From: Streptomyces sp. SAI-135
Lineage (GTDB): Bacteria > Actinomycetota > Actinomycetes > Streptomycetales > Streptomycetaceae
Length of the DNA: 64,000 bases
Assembly: GCF_029893805.1 (NCBI RefSeq)
Contig: NZ_JARXYP010000001.1
Span: 496,001 to 560,000, forward strand
Direction: 5' to 3'
The notes under the pieces were generated by a model. The model was not told the DNA's origin and did not search any database. It was given only the letters and a program-made list of their open reading frames with translations. The position numbers and the translations under genes were made by a program. Positions 1 to 6,995 of the stretch are shown in pieces (positions within the stretch are counted from its first letter, which is position 1; every line of letters begins with the position of its first letter).

Positions 1-204
1 GACCACACTGTGGACAGCCTTATCGTCCGTCACGTCCAGGATGCGGCCGTGAGAATGCCCGGGGCTGAGCTCTTCGAAGGCCCGCAGGTCCTTCTCAGAC
101 CGGACGGTGCCGACGACGGTGTGCCCGGCGGTCAGGGCGGCTTGCGCGAAAGCGCGTCCCAGACCCGTGCTGACTCCGGTGATGAGCCAGTTCTGCTTCT
201 CCAT
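1..204 (-). CDS. Short-chain dehydrogenase/reductase, N-terminal part only (runs off the left edge)
   Basis: Reading leftward from ATG (202-204), the 68 visible codons give an SDR N-terminus: MEKQNWLITGVSTGLGRAFA, with the NAD(P)-binding glycine motif TGVSTGLG at residues 9-16, then a short helix, an 'HTVVGTVR' second strand and an acidic 'ILDVTD' loop as in classical SDRs. A strong Shine-Dalgarno (GGAGG) lies 4 bases before the ATG, which fixes the start. The catalytic Ser/Tyr/Lys region is outside the window, so substrate and completeness cannot be judged. The nearest neighbours on the right are transposase relics. Confidence 0.85.
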   Translation of the reverse strand, partial: MEKQNWLITGVSTGLGRAFAQAALTAGHTVVGTVRSEKDLRAFEELSPGHSHGRILDVTDDKAVHSVV

Positions 205-548
205 TGTTCCTCCAGAGTGCTCACGGTCTGCTCGGCAGACCAGACGGTCCTCGCGGGGAGCCAGGTCGCCCGCCTCAGCAAAAGTCTACACCCTGTCGAT
301 TTTAATCATCACAACGTTGATTCTGTCGGATGTCGCGCGATCGAAGCAGGACCCGTCCGCGTCCGGCAGATCGCGCTGATCAACACCATCAGGACCCAGA
401 AGCCGGGCGGCCCGCCAGAACCGGACCGCGATCACCCCAGTGACAACCAGCGGGCCTGAAAACATGCGCGCTTCGACCATCGGAAGACCGCCACTCGCCT
501 GTCGTCGAACGGCAACCTGACGGGCGATCGCGAAGTCAGACTGCAGTA
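205..548. other. Intergenic region, no gene recognised
   Basis: Only short overlapping frames without domain-like content are present. It should hold the promoter of the leftward SDR gene. An unusually AT-rich stretch at about 296-331 (gattttaatcatcacaacg and following) stands out against the GC-rich surroundings and could be a promoter or operator, but no clear dyad was found. Confidence 0.4.
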
Positions 549-1140
549 TTGGTCGATGCCGCTGAGAAGCAGCTCGCCAAACTACGGATCAGGGATGGCA
601 CTATCGGCTTCGCGCAGTTCACCGCGCTGCTGGCCGAGCACGGCGACATCCCGGAGAGCCCGTTCCCGGTGTCCATCGCGACGTCCCGTGGGCTGTTGAT
701 CGCCTGTCTGCACGCCACAGGGCACCAAGTGTTCACCATCACCCCACTGGCCGTGGCCCGCTACCGGGACCGGCACACGGTCGCGCGCAAGAAGTCCGAC
801 GCTGCCACGTTCGCGAACATCCTGCACGGACATGGCCGCGCACCGGCCGTTGACCGCCGCCTCCGAGCTCGCCCAGGTGGTCGCCGTGCTGGCCCGTGCC
901 CAGCAGGATGCCGTCTGGGATCGCACCCAGGACCACAACAAGCTCCGCTCCGAGCTGCGCAGGTTCTACCCGGCAATCCGGGCCTTCGTCTCCCTGACCA
1001 AGTCACCTGGTGTCAGAGCCCACCACGACCGCCGCCGAGAGGCCGACGACCGCCACGTCACCGCCCAACTCAACCTTTCCAACCGGTTCATGGACCTGCT
1101 TTTCACTGCCTCCAGCACGAAGAGGCCTACGACGTGGCGA
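549..1140 (+). pseudogene. IS110-family transposase relic, frameshifted and internally deleted
   Basis: Frame 549-830 gives 'KQLAKLRIRDGTIGFAQFTA', '..VSIATSRGLLIACL' and 'LAVARYRDRHTVARKKSDAA', the N-terminal DEDD-type domain of IS110 transposases. The reading then continues in another frame at 832 ('HRPLTAASELAQVVAVLARA'), and from about 1050 a third stretch resembles the very C-terminus of IS110 proteins (LNLSNRFMDLL..HCLQHEEAYDVAKA) with a frameshift inside. The central part and the serine-containing C-terminal catalytic region are missing, so the element is dead. Family assignment is from remembered IS110 conservation. Confidence 0.75.
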
Positions 1141-1196
1141 AGGCCTCACCCAACCGGACGCCGGCAAAGATCCCAGCGGCAGCGGCTTGCCGACTA

Positions 1197-2353
1197 CTGA
1201 TCTTTTCGTAAGTTCGGTGGGTGTGGTGGCTGTGTGGGTGGGAGGCTGTCGGGGTGGCTTATCACCCTTCCCCTTCGGTTGCCGGCTCCTCCCTTCCTCC
1301 TTTGTCGCGGCCTCAGTTGGCGGAGGCGCGTCGTGTTCGGGCAGTCGAGTTGTTCGAGGGCGGCGTCTCGAATGCGGAGATCGCGAGGGCGGTGGGGGTG
1401 TGTGCCGAGAGTGTGCGGCGTTGGCGGCGGGTGTGGGAGCAAGACGGTGCTTCGGGCCTGCGCAGACGGGCAGCCACCGGACGGCCACCCAAGCTGGACG
1501 ACGCCCAGGTCGAGATGGTCCGGGCTGCGTTGGAGGAAGGTGCCCAGGCTCATGGTTTCGAGGCCGACCTGTGGACCCTGGAACGAGTCGGCGCGGTCGT
1601 CACCCGGACAACGGGGGTGGTGTTGTCGAGGGCGTCGGTGTGGCGGCTGCTGACCGGCCGGCTCGGATGGAGCCTGCAACGGCCCGAGCGGCGGGCGGTC
1701 GAGCGGGACGAGTCGGAGATCGCCCGCTGGATCGCGCACGAGTGGCCGCGCATCAAAAGGGGGCCGTGAACACACGTGCCTGGATCGTCTTCCTCGACGA
1801 ATCAGGCGTCTCCCTGCTCCCTCAGATCCGCCGCACCTACTCGCCCCGAGGGCGGACTCCGATCCTGCGGCACCGGCTGAACTGGAAGCGCGCGTCGATG
1901 GCCGGAACCCTGGGCTACCACTCCACCGACCCCGAACGCGGCGCCCGCCTGTGCTTCCACCTCAAGCCCGGCAGCTACGACACCGCAGGGCTCATCGAGG
2001 TCCTGGAACAGGTGAAGGTGTTCTACCGCGGCGAGCGGGTGGTCCTGGTCTGGGACGGCCTGTCCGCCCACTGGAGCCGGCCGATGCGGGCCTGGGCCGC
2101 CGGACAGGACTGGCTCACCCTGGAACGATTACCCGCCTACGCTCCCGAACTGAACCCGGTGGAACTGCTGTGGTCCTCGCTCAAGAAGCGTGAACTCGCC
2201 AACCTCGCCGGCGACCACCTCGCCGATGTCGCCGACGCCACCGAGCAAGGCATCCACCGCATCAACGCCAACCCCCGACTGCCATGGTCATTCCTCGCCC
2301 ATACCGGCCTGACCATCCGCCCACCACACCCACCGAACTTACGAAAAGATCAG
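1197..2353 (+). mobile_element. IS630-family insertion sequence, apparently intact (1157 bp)
   Basis: The ends are perfect 33-bp inverted repeats, 1197-1229 and 2321-2353, beginning CTGATCTTTTCGTAAGTTCG. Both are flanked by the dinucleotide TA (1195-1196 and 2354-2355), the expected target duplication of IS630/Tc1/mariner elements. Inside are two rightward frames that together encode an HTH plus DDE transposase. The element abuts an IS5-family element with no spacer beyond the shared target bases. The perfect ends suggest recent insertion compared with the surrounding relics. Confidence 0.93.
1221..1769 (+). CDS. IS630 transposase, first frame (HTH DNA-binding part)
   Basis: Encodes the N-terminal half of the transposase. 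'LFEGGVSNAEIARAVGVCAE' followed by 'SVRRWRRVWEQDGASGLRRR' is the helix-turn-helix of IS630 proteins, followed by a winged-helix-like 'LSRASVWRLLTGRLGWSLQR' segment. The start is uncertain: GTG at 1221 lies inside the inverted repeat, and TTG at 1302, just before the conserved part, is an alternative. It ends at TGA 1767-1769, overlapping the second frame. A run AAAAGGGGG at 1755-1763 just before the stop could allow -1 slippage into the second frame. Confidence 0.85.
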   Translation: MWWLCGWEAVGVAYHPSPSVAGSSLPPLSRPQLAEARRVRAVELFEGGVSNAEIARAVGVCAESVRRWRRVWEQDGASGLRRRAATGRPPKLDDAQVEMVRAALEEGAQAHGFEADLWTLERVGAVVTRTTGVVLSRASVWRLLTGRLGWSLQRPERRAVERDESEIARWIAHEWPRIKRGP

Positions 2354-2356
2354 TAA
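1766..2356 (+). CDS. IS630 transposase, second frame (DDE catalytic part)
   Basis: Carries the catalytic core: 'WIVFLDESGVSLLP' (first Asp), 'VVLVWDGLSAHWSR' (second Asp) and 'PAYAPELNPVELLWSSLKKR' (Glu in the NPVE motif). It lies in the -1 frame relative to the first half. It could be made by frameshifting at the AAAAGGGGG run, or by restart at GTG 1766-1768, whose GTGA overlaps the upstream TGA. The stop TAA (2354-2356) is not part of the element: its TA is the target duplication and the last A is flanking DNA. Confidence 0.88.
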   Translation: MNTRAWIVFLDESGVSLLPQIRRTYSPRGRTPILRHRLNWKRASMAGTLGYHSTDPERGARLCFHLKPGSYDTAGLIEVLEQVKVFYRGERVVLVWDGLSAHWSRPMRAWAAGQDWLTLERLPAYAPELNPVELLWSSLKKRELANLAGDHLADVADATEQGIHRINANPRLPWSFLAHTGLTIRPPHPPNLRKDQ

Positions 2357-2362
2357 GAGTTC

Positions 2363-2827
2363 CTAACGGAATGCGGTTCGCAGGCGGCGCCAGCAGATCA
2401 GCGAGCAGGCGAGCTTGAGGAACGCCTCGTGGATGTCGTCGCGGAACTCCCAGCGGATGCGCAGGCGGCCGAACCAGTGCAGCAGCGCGATCGTCTGCTC
2501 CACGATCCACCGCTTCGTGCCCAGGCCCGAGCCGTGGTCTGTGCCGCGGCGGGCGATGACGGGCTTGATGCCTTTCGCCCAGACCTGGCGGCGGTAGCAG
2601 TCGTGGTCGTACCCACGGTCGGCGTAGATCTCTTTGGGCCGCTGACGGGGCCTGCCGCGTTTGCCGCGGATGGGCGGTATCGCCTCCAGCAGCGGCACGA
2701 GCTGGGTGATGTCGTTGCGGTTGCCGCCGGTCAGCGCCACCGCAAGTGGGATGCCGGTGGCATCGCAGATCAGGTGGTGTTTGGAGCCCGACCGGCCGCG
2801 GTCGACCGGGCTCCGGCCGGTTTTGGG
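2363..2827 (-). CDS. IS5-family transposase, second frame (catalytic C-terminal part)
   Basis: In the -1 frame after the heptamer at 2821-2827 the product continues 'GSKHHLICDATGIPLAVALT', 'EIYADRGYDHD' (second catalytic Asp) and 'RRGTDHGSGLGTKRWIVEQT' (R-x3-E-x-R-like region with the Glu), ending at 2363. This completes a transposase of about 275 residues, the usual IS5 length. The frame stays open upstream to 3055, but that part shows no family similarity; joining by frameshift is much more likely than independent initiation. Confidence 0.82.
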   Translation of the reverse strand, partial: PKTGRSPVDRGRSGSKHHLICDATGIPLAVALTGGNRNDITQLVPLLEAIPPIRGKRGRPRQRPKEIYADRGYDHDCYRRQVWAKGIKPVIARRGTDHGSGLGTKRWIVEQTIALLHWFGRLRIRWEFRDDIHEAFLKLACSLICWRRLRTAFR

Positions 2828-3192
2828 CCGCCCTTGAGGGCCCGGATGTGGGAACTGTCGATCACCGCCCTCGACATGTCCAGGCGGTCCGCTGCCCGCA
2901 GTTCCGCCAGCAGCACCTTGTGCAGCCGCTGCCAGACCCCGGCGTTGTTCCAGTCCCGCAGGCGTCGCCAGCAGGTCATTCCCGAGCCAAAGCCCAGCTC
3001 GGCGGGCAGCCACTCCCAGCGGATGCCGGTGTAGAGGACGAACAAGATCCCGCACAGCACAGCGCGGTCATCCAGCGCCTTCCTGCCCGGGTACCGGTGT
3101 CGGCGCTGCCGGACCGGTAGCAGCGGCTCGATCCGCGCCCACAACTCATCATCCACCAGCCACGGTTGGGGATCGCGCTTCCTCACACCCAA
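2770..3192 (-). CDS. IS5-family transposase, first frame
   Basis: The 140-residue product has the DUF4096-type N-terminal domain of IS5/IS427 transposases ('LVDDELWARIEPLLP', 'ILFVLYTGIRWEWLPAELG', 'CWRRLRDWNNAGVWQRLHK'). It then runs into the first DDE aspartate region ('MSRAVIDSSHIRALKGGPKP'). The start is a TTG at 3192, the longest option. It terminates 51 bases after the slippery site, so without frameshifting it lacks the rest of the catalytic core. Confidence 0.85.
   Translation of the reverse strand: MGVRKRDPQPWLVDDELWARIEPLLPVRQRRHRYPGRKALDDRAVLCGILFVLYTGIRWEWLPAELGFGSGMTCWRRLRDWNNAGVWQRLHKVLLAELRAADRLDMSRAVIDSSHIRALKGGPKPAGARSTAAGRAPNTT
2821..2827 (-). promoter_or_regulatory. Programmed -1 frameshift site C CCA AAA
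   Basis: On the leftward strand the heptamer CCCAAAA is positioned so that the first transposase frame reads C-CCA-AAA. After slipping back one base both codons still pair (CCC-AAA), and the reading enters the catalytic frame. This is the classical X-XXY-YYZ arrangement and sits exactly where family similarity switches frames. Confidence 0.8.
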
Positions 3193-3250
3193 GCAACCGA
3201 GTCACTTCCTCAAAGGTCACGGGTATCCCGCATTCCGTTAGGAGCTCTAA

Positions 3251-4140
3251 ACCGCGTGGGATGTCTACCGCATGCGCGCACCAAGCCGCACAGAAACAGC
3301 GGAGCAAGGTAGGACTCCTCCGTCCAACCGTGCTGCGATCCCTGGCACCCTGCGGCTGCATGCCAGACGTTGACGCATCAGATCCGCGAGGACTGGCCCG
3401 CGTTCATGCCGCGCGAGGCGGTGGCAACGCCCGGTTCCACCGCGTCAGGGAGGACGTCCCGACCAGAGCGTCGTGCTACCGACGGCGACCGGGGCATCGC
3501 CCGTGGACGCAGCGCGCCGTTCGCACTCATCCCTGCCCGGCCGCGAGGAACTCCCCGTCCAGGGCTGGGACCGGGTGATGGTCCCGGCGTTCTCCGATCT
3601 GCATCGCAACCGGCCCGCGGCTACCGCCGACGCCCTCGACATCACCAGCGACACCGCCCCTCTCGGGCGGGGACTGTCGCACGGCATGCTCCTCGCACGG
3701 GGGACGCCGTCGGCCGGCAGGGGATCAGCATCCTGCCGGCTCGGGATCGTCCTGCCGTCGAGCGCCTCCAGCCGTCCCCGCCATGACCGACTGCATCGGA
3801 CACCAGCGAGAAAGCGGCCTGTGCACCGAACCCGGCTGCGCGTGCGCATCAAGGTAGGACGAGGCACCGCCCCAGACCGCACCTGATCAACGCCGGTTCA
3901 CGGGCGGGCCGTACGGTTCGAGCACGAGCCGACCTCCGTGACCGCGTCAAGGCGTGCAGACATCTGTCGCCTTGGCTCGGCTTTCACGCCGCACCTACCA
4001 CCGCGCCGGGGACGAAATGGCGTGCCCACGCAGGGTTGTCCCGGCGGGGGCACGAGGCGGGCATCTACGGGGTCGGCGACGGTTCCTTCATCTGGCACGG
4101 TTCGGCTTCATCAAAGGAACGTCGTACGGAGACCGGGAGG
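3251..4140. other. Non-coding or fully decayed region
   Basis: About 890 bases without a convincing gene. Several overlapping frames are open on both strands (for example around 3370-3886), but their translations are Arg/Pro/Ala-rich, lack domain-like patterns and compete with each other, as expected of decayed high-GC DNA. The left edge is the IS5 target site. No recognisable transposase motif was found. Confidence 0.5.
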
Positions 4141-4701
4141 TCAGTCAGTCTTCGCAGCGCGGCCGAGACGGAGGGCCGAGATGAGGAAGAAGATGGCGCC
4201 CGGGATGGCGTAGCCGACCGCGCCGCTCAGCTTGGGGTCGTCCGCACCGGCCGACGCGATGAACGACGCGCCCGCCAGCACCGAGATGCCGCCGCTGAGG
4301 ATCATCGGCCACTGGCCGCCCATCGAGCGTCGGGGAACAGCGACGATCAGCTGCACGAGGCCGGCCACAACGGCCCAGGCGCCCCATACACGCAGCACAG
4401 CCGGAATGCCGGACGCGCAGGCGATGCCGAGACCGATGGCAGTGGCGAGGCTGACGGCGACGTTCACGTACAGCAGTGTGGGCGATCCCGTGGTGCGCGA
4501 GACCTTGGCGTCGTAGATGGCAGCACCGACATCGAACAGCGGGTACAGCACCAGAAGTACGGCGCCGACCGGGGTGATCTTCGAGGCCATCGTGAGCATC
4601 ACGCCGGCCCAGACGATGGCGAAGGCGAACCGGACGAAGTAGAGCCTGCGCAGAGCGGACGCGGTCTCGGAGATGCCGGACGGGGCAGCGAGGGTGCTCA
4701 C
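4141..4701 (-). CDS. DUF308 / HdeD-type small integral membrane protein
   Basis: A 186-residue protein that is almost entirely hydrophobic helices: about six membrane segments, among them 'LYFVRFAFAIVWAGVMLTMA', 'AVLLVLYPLFDVGAAIYDAK', 'VWGAWAVVAGLVQLIVAVPR' and 'AIPGAIFFLISALRLGRA'. This pattern matches DUF308 membrane proteins, whose general function is unknown (HdeD is linked to acid resistance in enterics). The GTG at 4699-4701, preceded by AAAGGAA, is chosen as start; the frame is open further upstream but into the promoter. It is divergent from ohr, and the shared region carries three copies of the recurrent GAACGTTC-type palindrome. Confidence 0.8.
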   Translation of the reverse strand: MSTLAAPSGISETASALRRLYFVRFAFAIVWAGVMLTMASKITPVGAVLLVLYPLFDVGAAIYDAKVSRTTGSPTLLYVNVAVSLATAIGLGIACASGIPAVLRVWGAWAVVAGLVQLIVAVPRRSMGGQWPMILSGGISVLAGASFIASAGADDPKLSGAVGYAIPGAIFFLISALRLGRAAKTD

Positions 4702-4802
4702 TGTGTTCCTTTCGAGGGTCGGGAAGGGAGGACCAGTGACCGTGCACTCGAACGCCGATGGATAGACGACTGTGCGATCCGAGACCGTGTGGGGGTTCGG
4801 TC

Positions 4803-4868
4803 GGTGGAACGACCGGTCCGTCACGGCAGCATGCCAAGATGACGGCCCCACGTCAATACAGAACGTTC
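4803..4868 (-). promoter_or_regulatory. Dual-palindrome promoter of the DUF308 gene
   Basis: Read leftward: palindrome GAACGTTC (4868-4861), 4 bases, -35 TTGACG (4856-4851), 17-base spacer, -10 CATGCT (4833-4828), then a degenerate second site GGTCGTTCCACC (4814-4803) that begins 42 bases after the -35 start. The geometry equals that of the other copies in the window (see the 30447, 42460 and 48207 entries). Confidence 0.65.
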
Positions 4869-4893
4869 TACCCGACACATTGCTCGGTAGATA

Positions 4894-4952
4894 GAACGAT
4901 CGGTCTTGACAGGAGCCGTACCGATCGGGAGACTGAATCATACCGAACGTTC
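4894..4952 (+). promoter_or_regulatory. Dual-palindrome promoter of ohr
   Basis: Site 1 GAACGATC (4894-4901, one mismatch), 4 bases, -35 TTGACA (4906-4911), 17-base spacer, -10 GAGACT (4929-4934), and inverted site 2 GAACGTTC (4945-4952) beginning 39 bases after the -35 start. It interlocks with the divergent DUF308 promoter, so one regulator could control both directions. Confidence 0.65.
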
Positions 4953-5075
4953 TGCCTCACATGCGGCCTCTACCAGGTACCCCATTGGCATCGGCCTCCT
5001 GCCCGCTCCACTTGAGCGTGGATCCCCCGTAAGGCAAGCGAACAAATACACTCACCATCGCATTAGGGACAGAAG

Positions 5076-5504
5076 ATGACAGACATCGTGTACGCGGGCG
5101 TTGCCACTTCCACCAGCGAAGGCCGAGCCGGAGGCCGGGTTCAGACCGACGACGGCCTCCTCGACCTCACCCTGGCGGTCCCGAAGGAGATGGGCGGCCC
5201 TGGGGGCGCCACCAACCCCGAGCAGCTCTTCGCCGCCGGGTGGTCCGCCTGCTTCCACTCCGCCCTCAAGGCTGTAGCCGCCCAGCAGAAGGTCGAGCTG
5301 GCCTCCTCGACCGTCATCGCCGAGGTGAGCGTCGAGAAGACTCCGGAAGGTGGCTTCGGCCTGAGCGCCACCCTGCACATCGACCTGGCCGGCGTCGAGC
5401 AGGCAGTGGCAGACCAGCTGTCCGAAGCAGCTCACGCGATCTGCCCCTACTCCAACGCGACACGCGGCAACGTGCCTGTCGAGCTCGACGTCACCGTTGC
5501 CTGA
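5076..5504 (+). CDS. ohr: Organic hydroperoxide resistance protein (OsmC/Ohr family)
   Basis: A 142-residue protein that reduces organic hydroperoxides with a cysteine pair in the cytoplasm. Family hallmarks are complete: 'TNPEQLFAAGWSACFHSALK' with the peroxidatic Cys59, and 'AICPYSNATRGN' with the resolving Cys123. The 'DDGLLDLTLAVPKEMGG' stretch is typical of the Ohr subgroup rather than OsmC. ATG at 5076 follows AGGGACAG. Ohr genes are usually controlled by a neighbouring MarR-type OhrR; none is adjacent here. Instead the promoter carries the recurrent GAACGTTC palindromes, which suggests a different controller. Confidence 0.93.
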   Translation: MTDIVYAGVATSTSEGRAGGRVQTDDGLLDLTLAVPKEMGGPGGATNPEQLFAAGWSACFHSALKAVAAQQKVELASSTVIAEVSVEKTPEGGFGLSATLHIDLAGVEQAVADQLSEAAHAICPYSNATRGNVPVELDVTVA

Positions 5505-5799
5505 CCGTAATCGTACGGATCGGACTCTTCACAGCGTCAGGCAGTAGCCGGGACGGGGAACCCGGCCGCGTTTCCCCCACCCTCGCTTGCTTTGCTTGCT
5601 CTACGGTCGGTGCGGGCGGTCGCGTGATCACCGACAAGTGATCGACGGGATGCGGAAGTACTCGAGCTGCCGGACGTCCATACGGCGATTCTCACTCGCC
5701 GCATGGACGATCGGCGCGCGCAGGTCACCGGCGCAGAAGTCGTCCCGGTGGCGCGGCGAGCCTCCCGTCGTGGAGGTCATTGGGCAAGGATGACGGGTC

Positions 5800-6939
5800 A
5801 TGACGATCGTGTTCCGGGTCCCGGCCGGTGGTGCGGAGCGGGTGGGGTTCGCCTATTCGCCGGCGATGGAGGCCGTACTGAGTCTCCATGTGCTGGTGGA
5901 GCCCAAGCACCACCCCGTCCAGCACGGCTGGGTGCGTGCGATGCGCAAGCTGTCCCCGGCCTTGAAGCGGGAGATCGAGGCGTTCTCCTACGCGGTGCGC
6001 TCCTACCTCCCCGAGTTCCTGTTTCCTCAGCCGACCGGCGGCCTGGCGGACTTCGAGGAGGAACTGGCCGGCTTGCGCGGGGCGGATCCGGAGCTGGTCC
6101 GCCTGGAGTTCGCCGTCCCTCTGCTCACGCCCTGGCCGGGCGGCGGAGAGGGCAGGGACCCGCACGTGCTGGACGATCCGGAGGTACGCCGTCTGGTACG
6201 GGAGCGCCTCGCACCCGAAAGTGACGGTGCGATGGCCGCGCTGCTCCTCGACGACCCCCGCGCGCTGCTGGAGCGGTTTTTGAGCATGCTGGAGCGCTAC
6301 TGGCAGGAGGCGTTCGAGGAGGAGTGGGCACGGCTCGAGCCCGAACTCGCCGCCGGCGTCAGCGAGGCCGGACACCAGATCGAGCAGCGCGGCCTGTACG
6401 GGATGCTCCGCGGCCTGTGGCCGGAGGTGCGCAGCGATCCGCAGGCCGAACGCTTCTGGCTGGAGCGGCCGCACGATCATGAGGTCGCCATCGGACCGGA
6501 CGACACGTTCGTGCTCGCCCCCAGTGCCTATGTGTGGCCGCACGTACGCGTCAACTGCGACGGCCCGTGGCCCCTCGGGCTCGTCTTCCCCGTCTCCTCG
6601 ATCGTCCGGGAAGCCCGCCCGAGGATTCCGCCGACCAGGCTCGTCGGCACACTGCGCGCGCTCGCCGACGACACCCGGCTGCGCGCCCTGCGACTGCTCG
6701 CCGAACGTCCCCGCAGCACACAGGAGTTGGCCCCGCTCGTCGGCGTCAGCGAGGCCGCCCTGTCCAAGCACCTGAGGGTGCTGGCGGACGCGGGCCTGCT
6801 GGAGCGCCGACGCGAGGGCTACTACGTCCTGTACCGGCTTGCGTCCGGACAGGTGGCGGGCCTGACCCCCAGCCTGGAGAGCTTCCTGCACGGCGACGGC
6901 AACGGTGACGGTGACGGCGAGGTGTCTGAACCCGACTGA
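5800..6939 (+). CDS. ArsR-type transcriptional regulator with long N-terminal DUF5937-like domain
   Basis: The 379-residue protein has a roughly 270-residue N-terminal part of the DUF5937 type ('VGFAYSPAMEAVLSLHVLVE', 'HHPVQHGWVRAMRKLSPALK'). A C-terminal winged helix follows ('VGTLRALADDTRLRALRLLA', 'STQELAPLVGVSEAALSKHL', 'RVLADAGLLERRREGYYVLY'), an ArsR-family DNA-binding domain without an obvious metal-binding CxC motif in the recognition helix. Start ATG 5800. It lies 56 bases before an MFS exporter on the same strand, with a TTAG-N8-CTAA dyad between them, so it probably controls that exporter. Confidence 0.85.
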   Translation: MTIVFRVPAGGAERVGFAYSPAMEAVLSLHVLVEPKHHPVQHGWVRAMRKLSPALKREIEAFSYAVRSYLPEFLFPQPTGGLADFEEELAGLRGADPELVRLEFAVPLLTPWPGGGEGRDPHVLDDPEVRRLVRERLAPESDGAMAALLLDDPRALLERFLSMLERYWQEAFEEEWARLEPELAAGVSEAGHQIEQRGLYGMLRGLWPEVRSDPQAERFWLERPHDHEVAIGPDDTFVLAPSAYVWPHVRVNCDGPWPLGLVFPVSSIVREARPRIPPTRLVGTLRALADDTRLRALRLLAERPRSTQELAPLVGVSEAALSKHLRVLADAGLLERRREGYYVLYRLASGQVAGLTPSLESFLHGDGNGDGDGEVSEPD

Positions 6940-6955
6940 TTAGCCATCTGCCTAA
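6940..6955. promoter_or_regulatory. Possible ArsR operator, TTAG-N8-CTAA dyad
   Basis: TTAG (6940-6943) and CTAA (6952-6955) form an inverted repeat separated by 8 bases, starting right after the regulator's stop codon and 40 bases before the MFS start. The size and AT-rich arms suit an ArsR-family winged-helix dimer. Inference from position and symmetry only. Confidence 0.4.
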
Positions 6956-6995
6956 TAAGTGGATCAGGGGCCTGACGGGACCCGACAGTGGCCGC

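Larger units (their letters stand above)
2357..3247 (-). mobile_element. IS5-family insertion sequence, apparently intact (891 bp)
   Basis: Ends are imperfect inverted repeats: GAGTTCCTAACGGAATGCGG at the left and, on the opposite strand at the right, GAGCTCCTAACGGAATGCGG, with one mismatch in 20. TAA flanks both sides (2354-2356 and 3248-3250), consistent with a 3-bp target duplication of the IS427 type. Two leftward frames joined by a canonical -1 slippery heptamer encode the transposase. It was inserted exactly at the right edge of the IS630 element. Confidence 0.88.

Noticed and set aside
3370..3886. Open frames of about 137 codons between the IS5 element and the DUF308 gene
   Set aside because: Two frames overlap on the same strand and a third on the other; no ribosome-binding site, no recognisable motif, composition of noise.
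4861..4868. Reading the GAACGTTC sites as LexA SOS boxes
   Set aside because: Actinobacterial SOS boxes have GAAC and GTTC separated by four bases (TCGAAC-N4-GTTCGA). Here the half-sites are directly adjacent and the genes are not DNA-repair genes.
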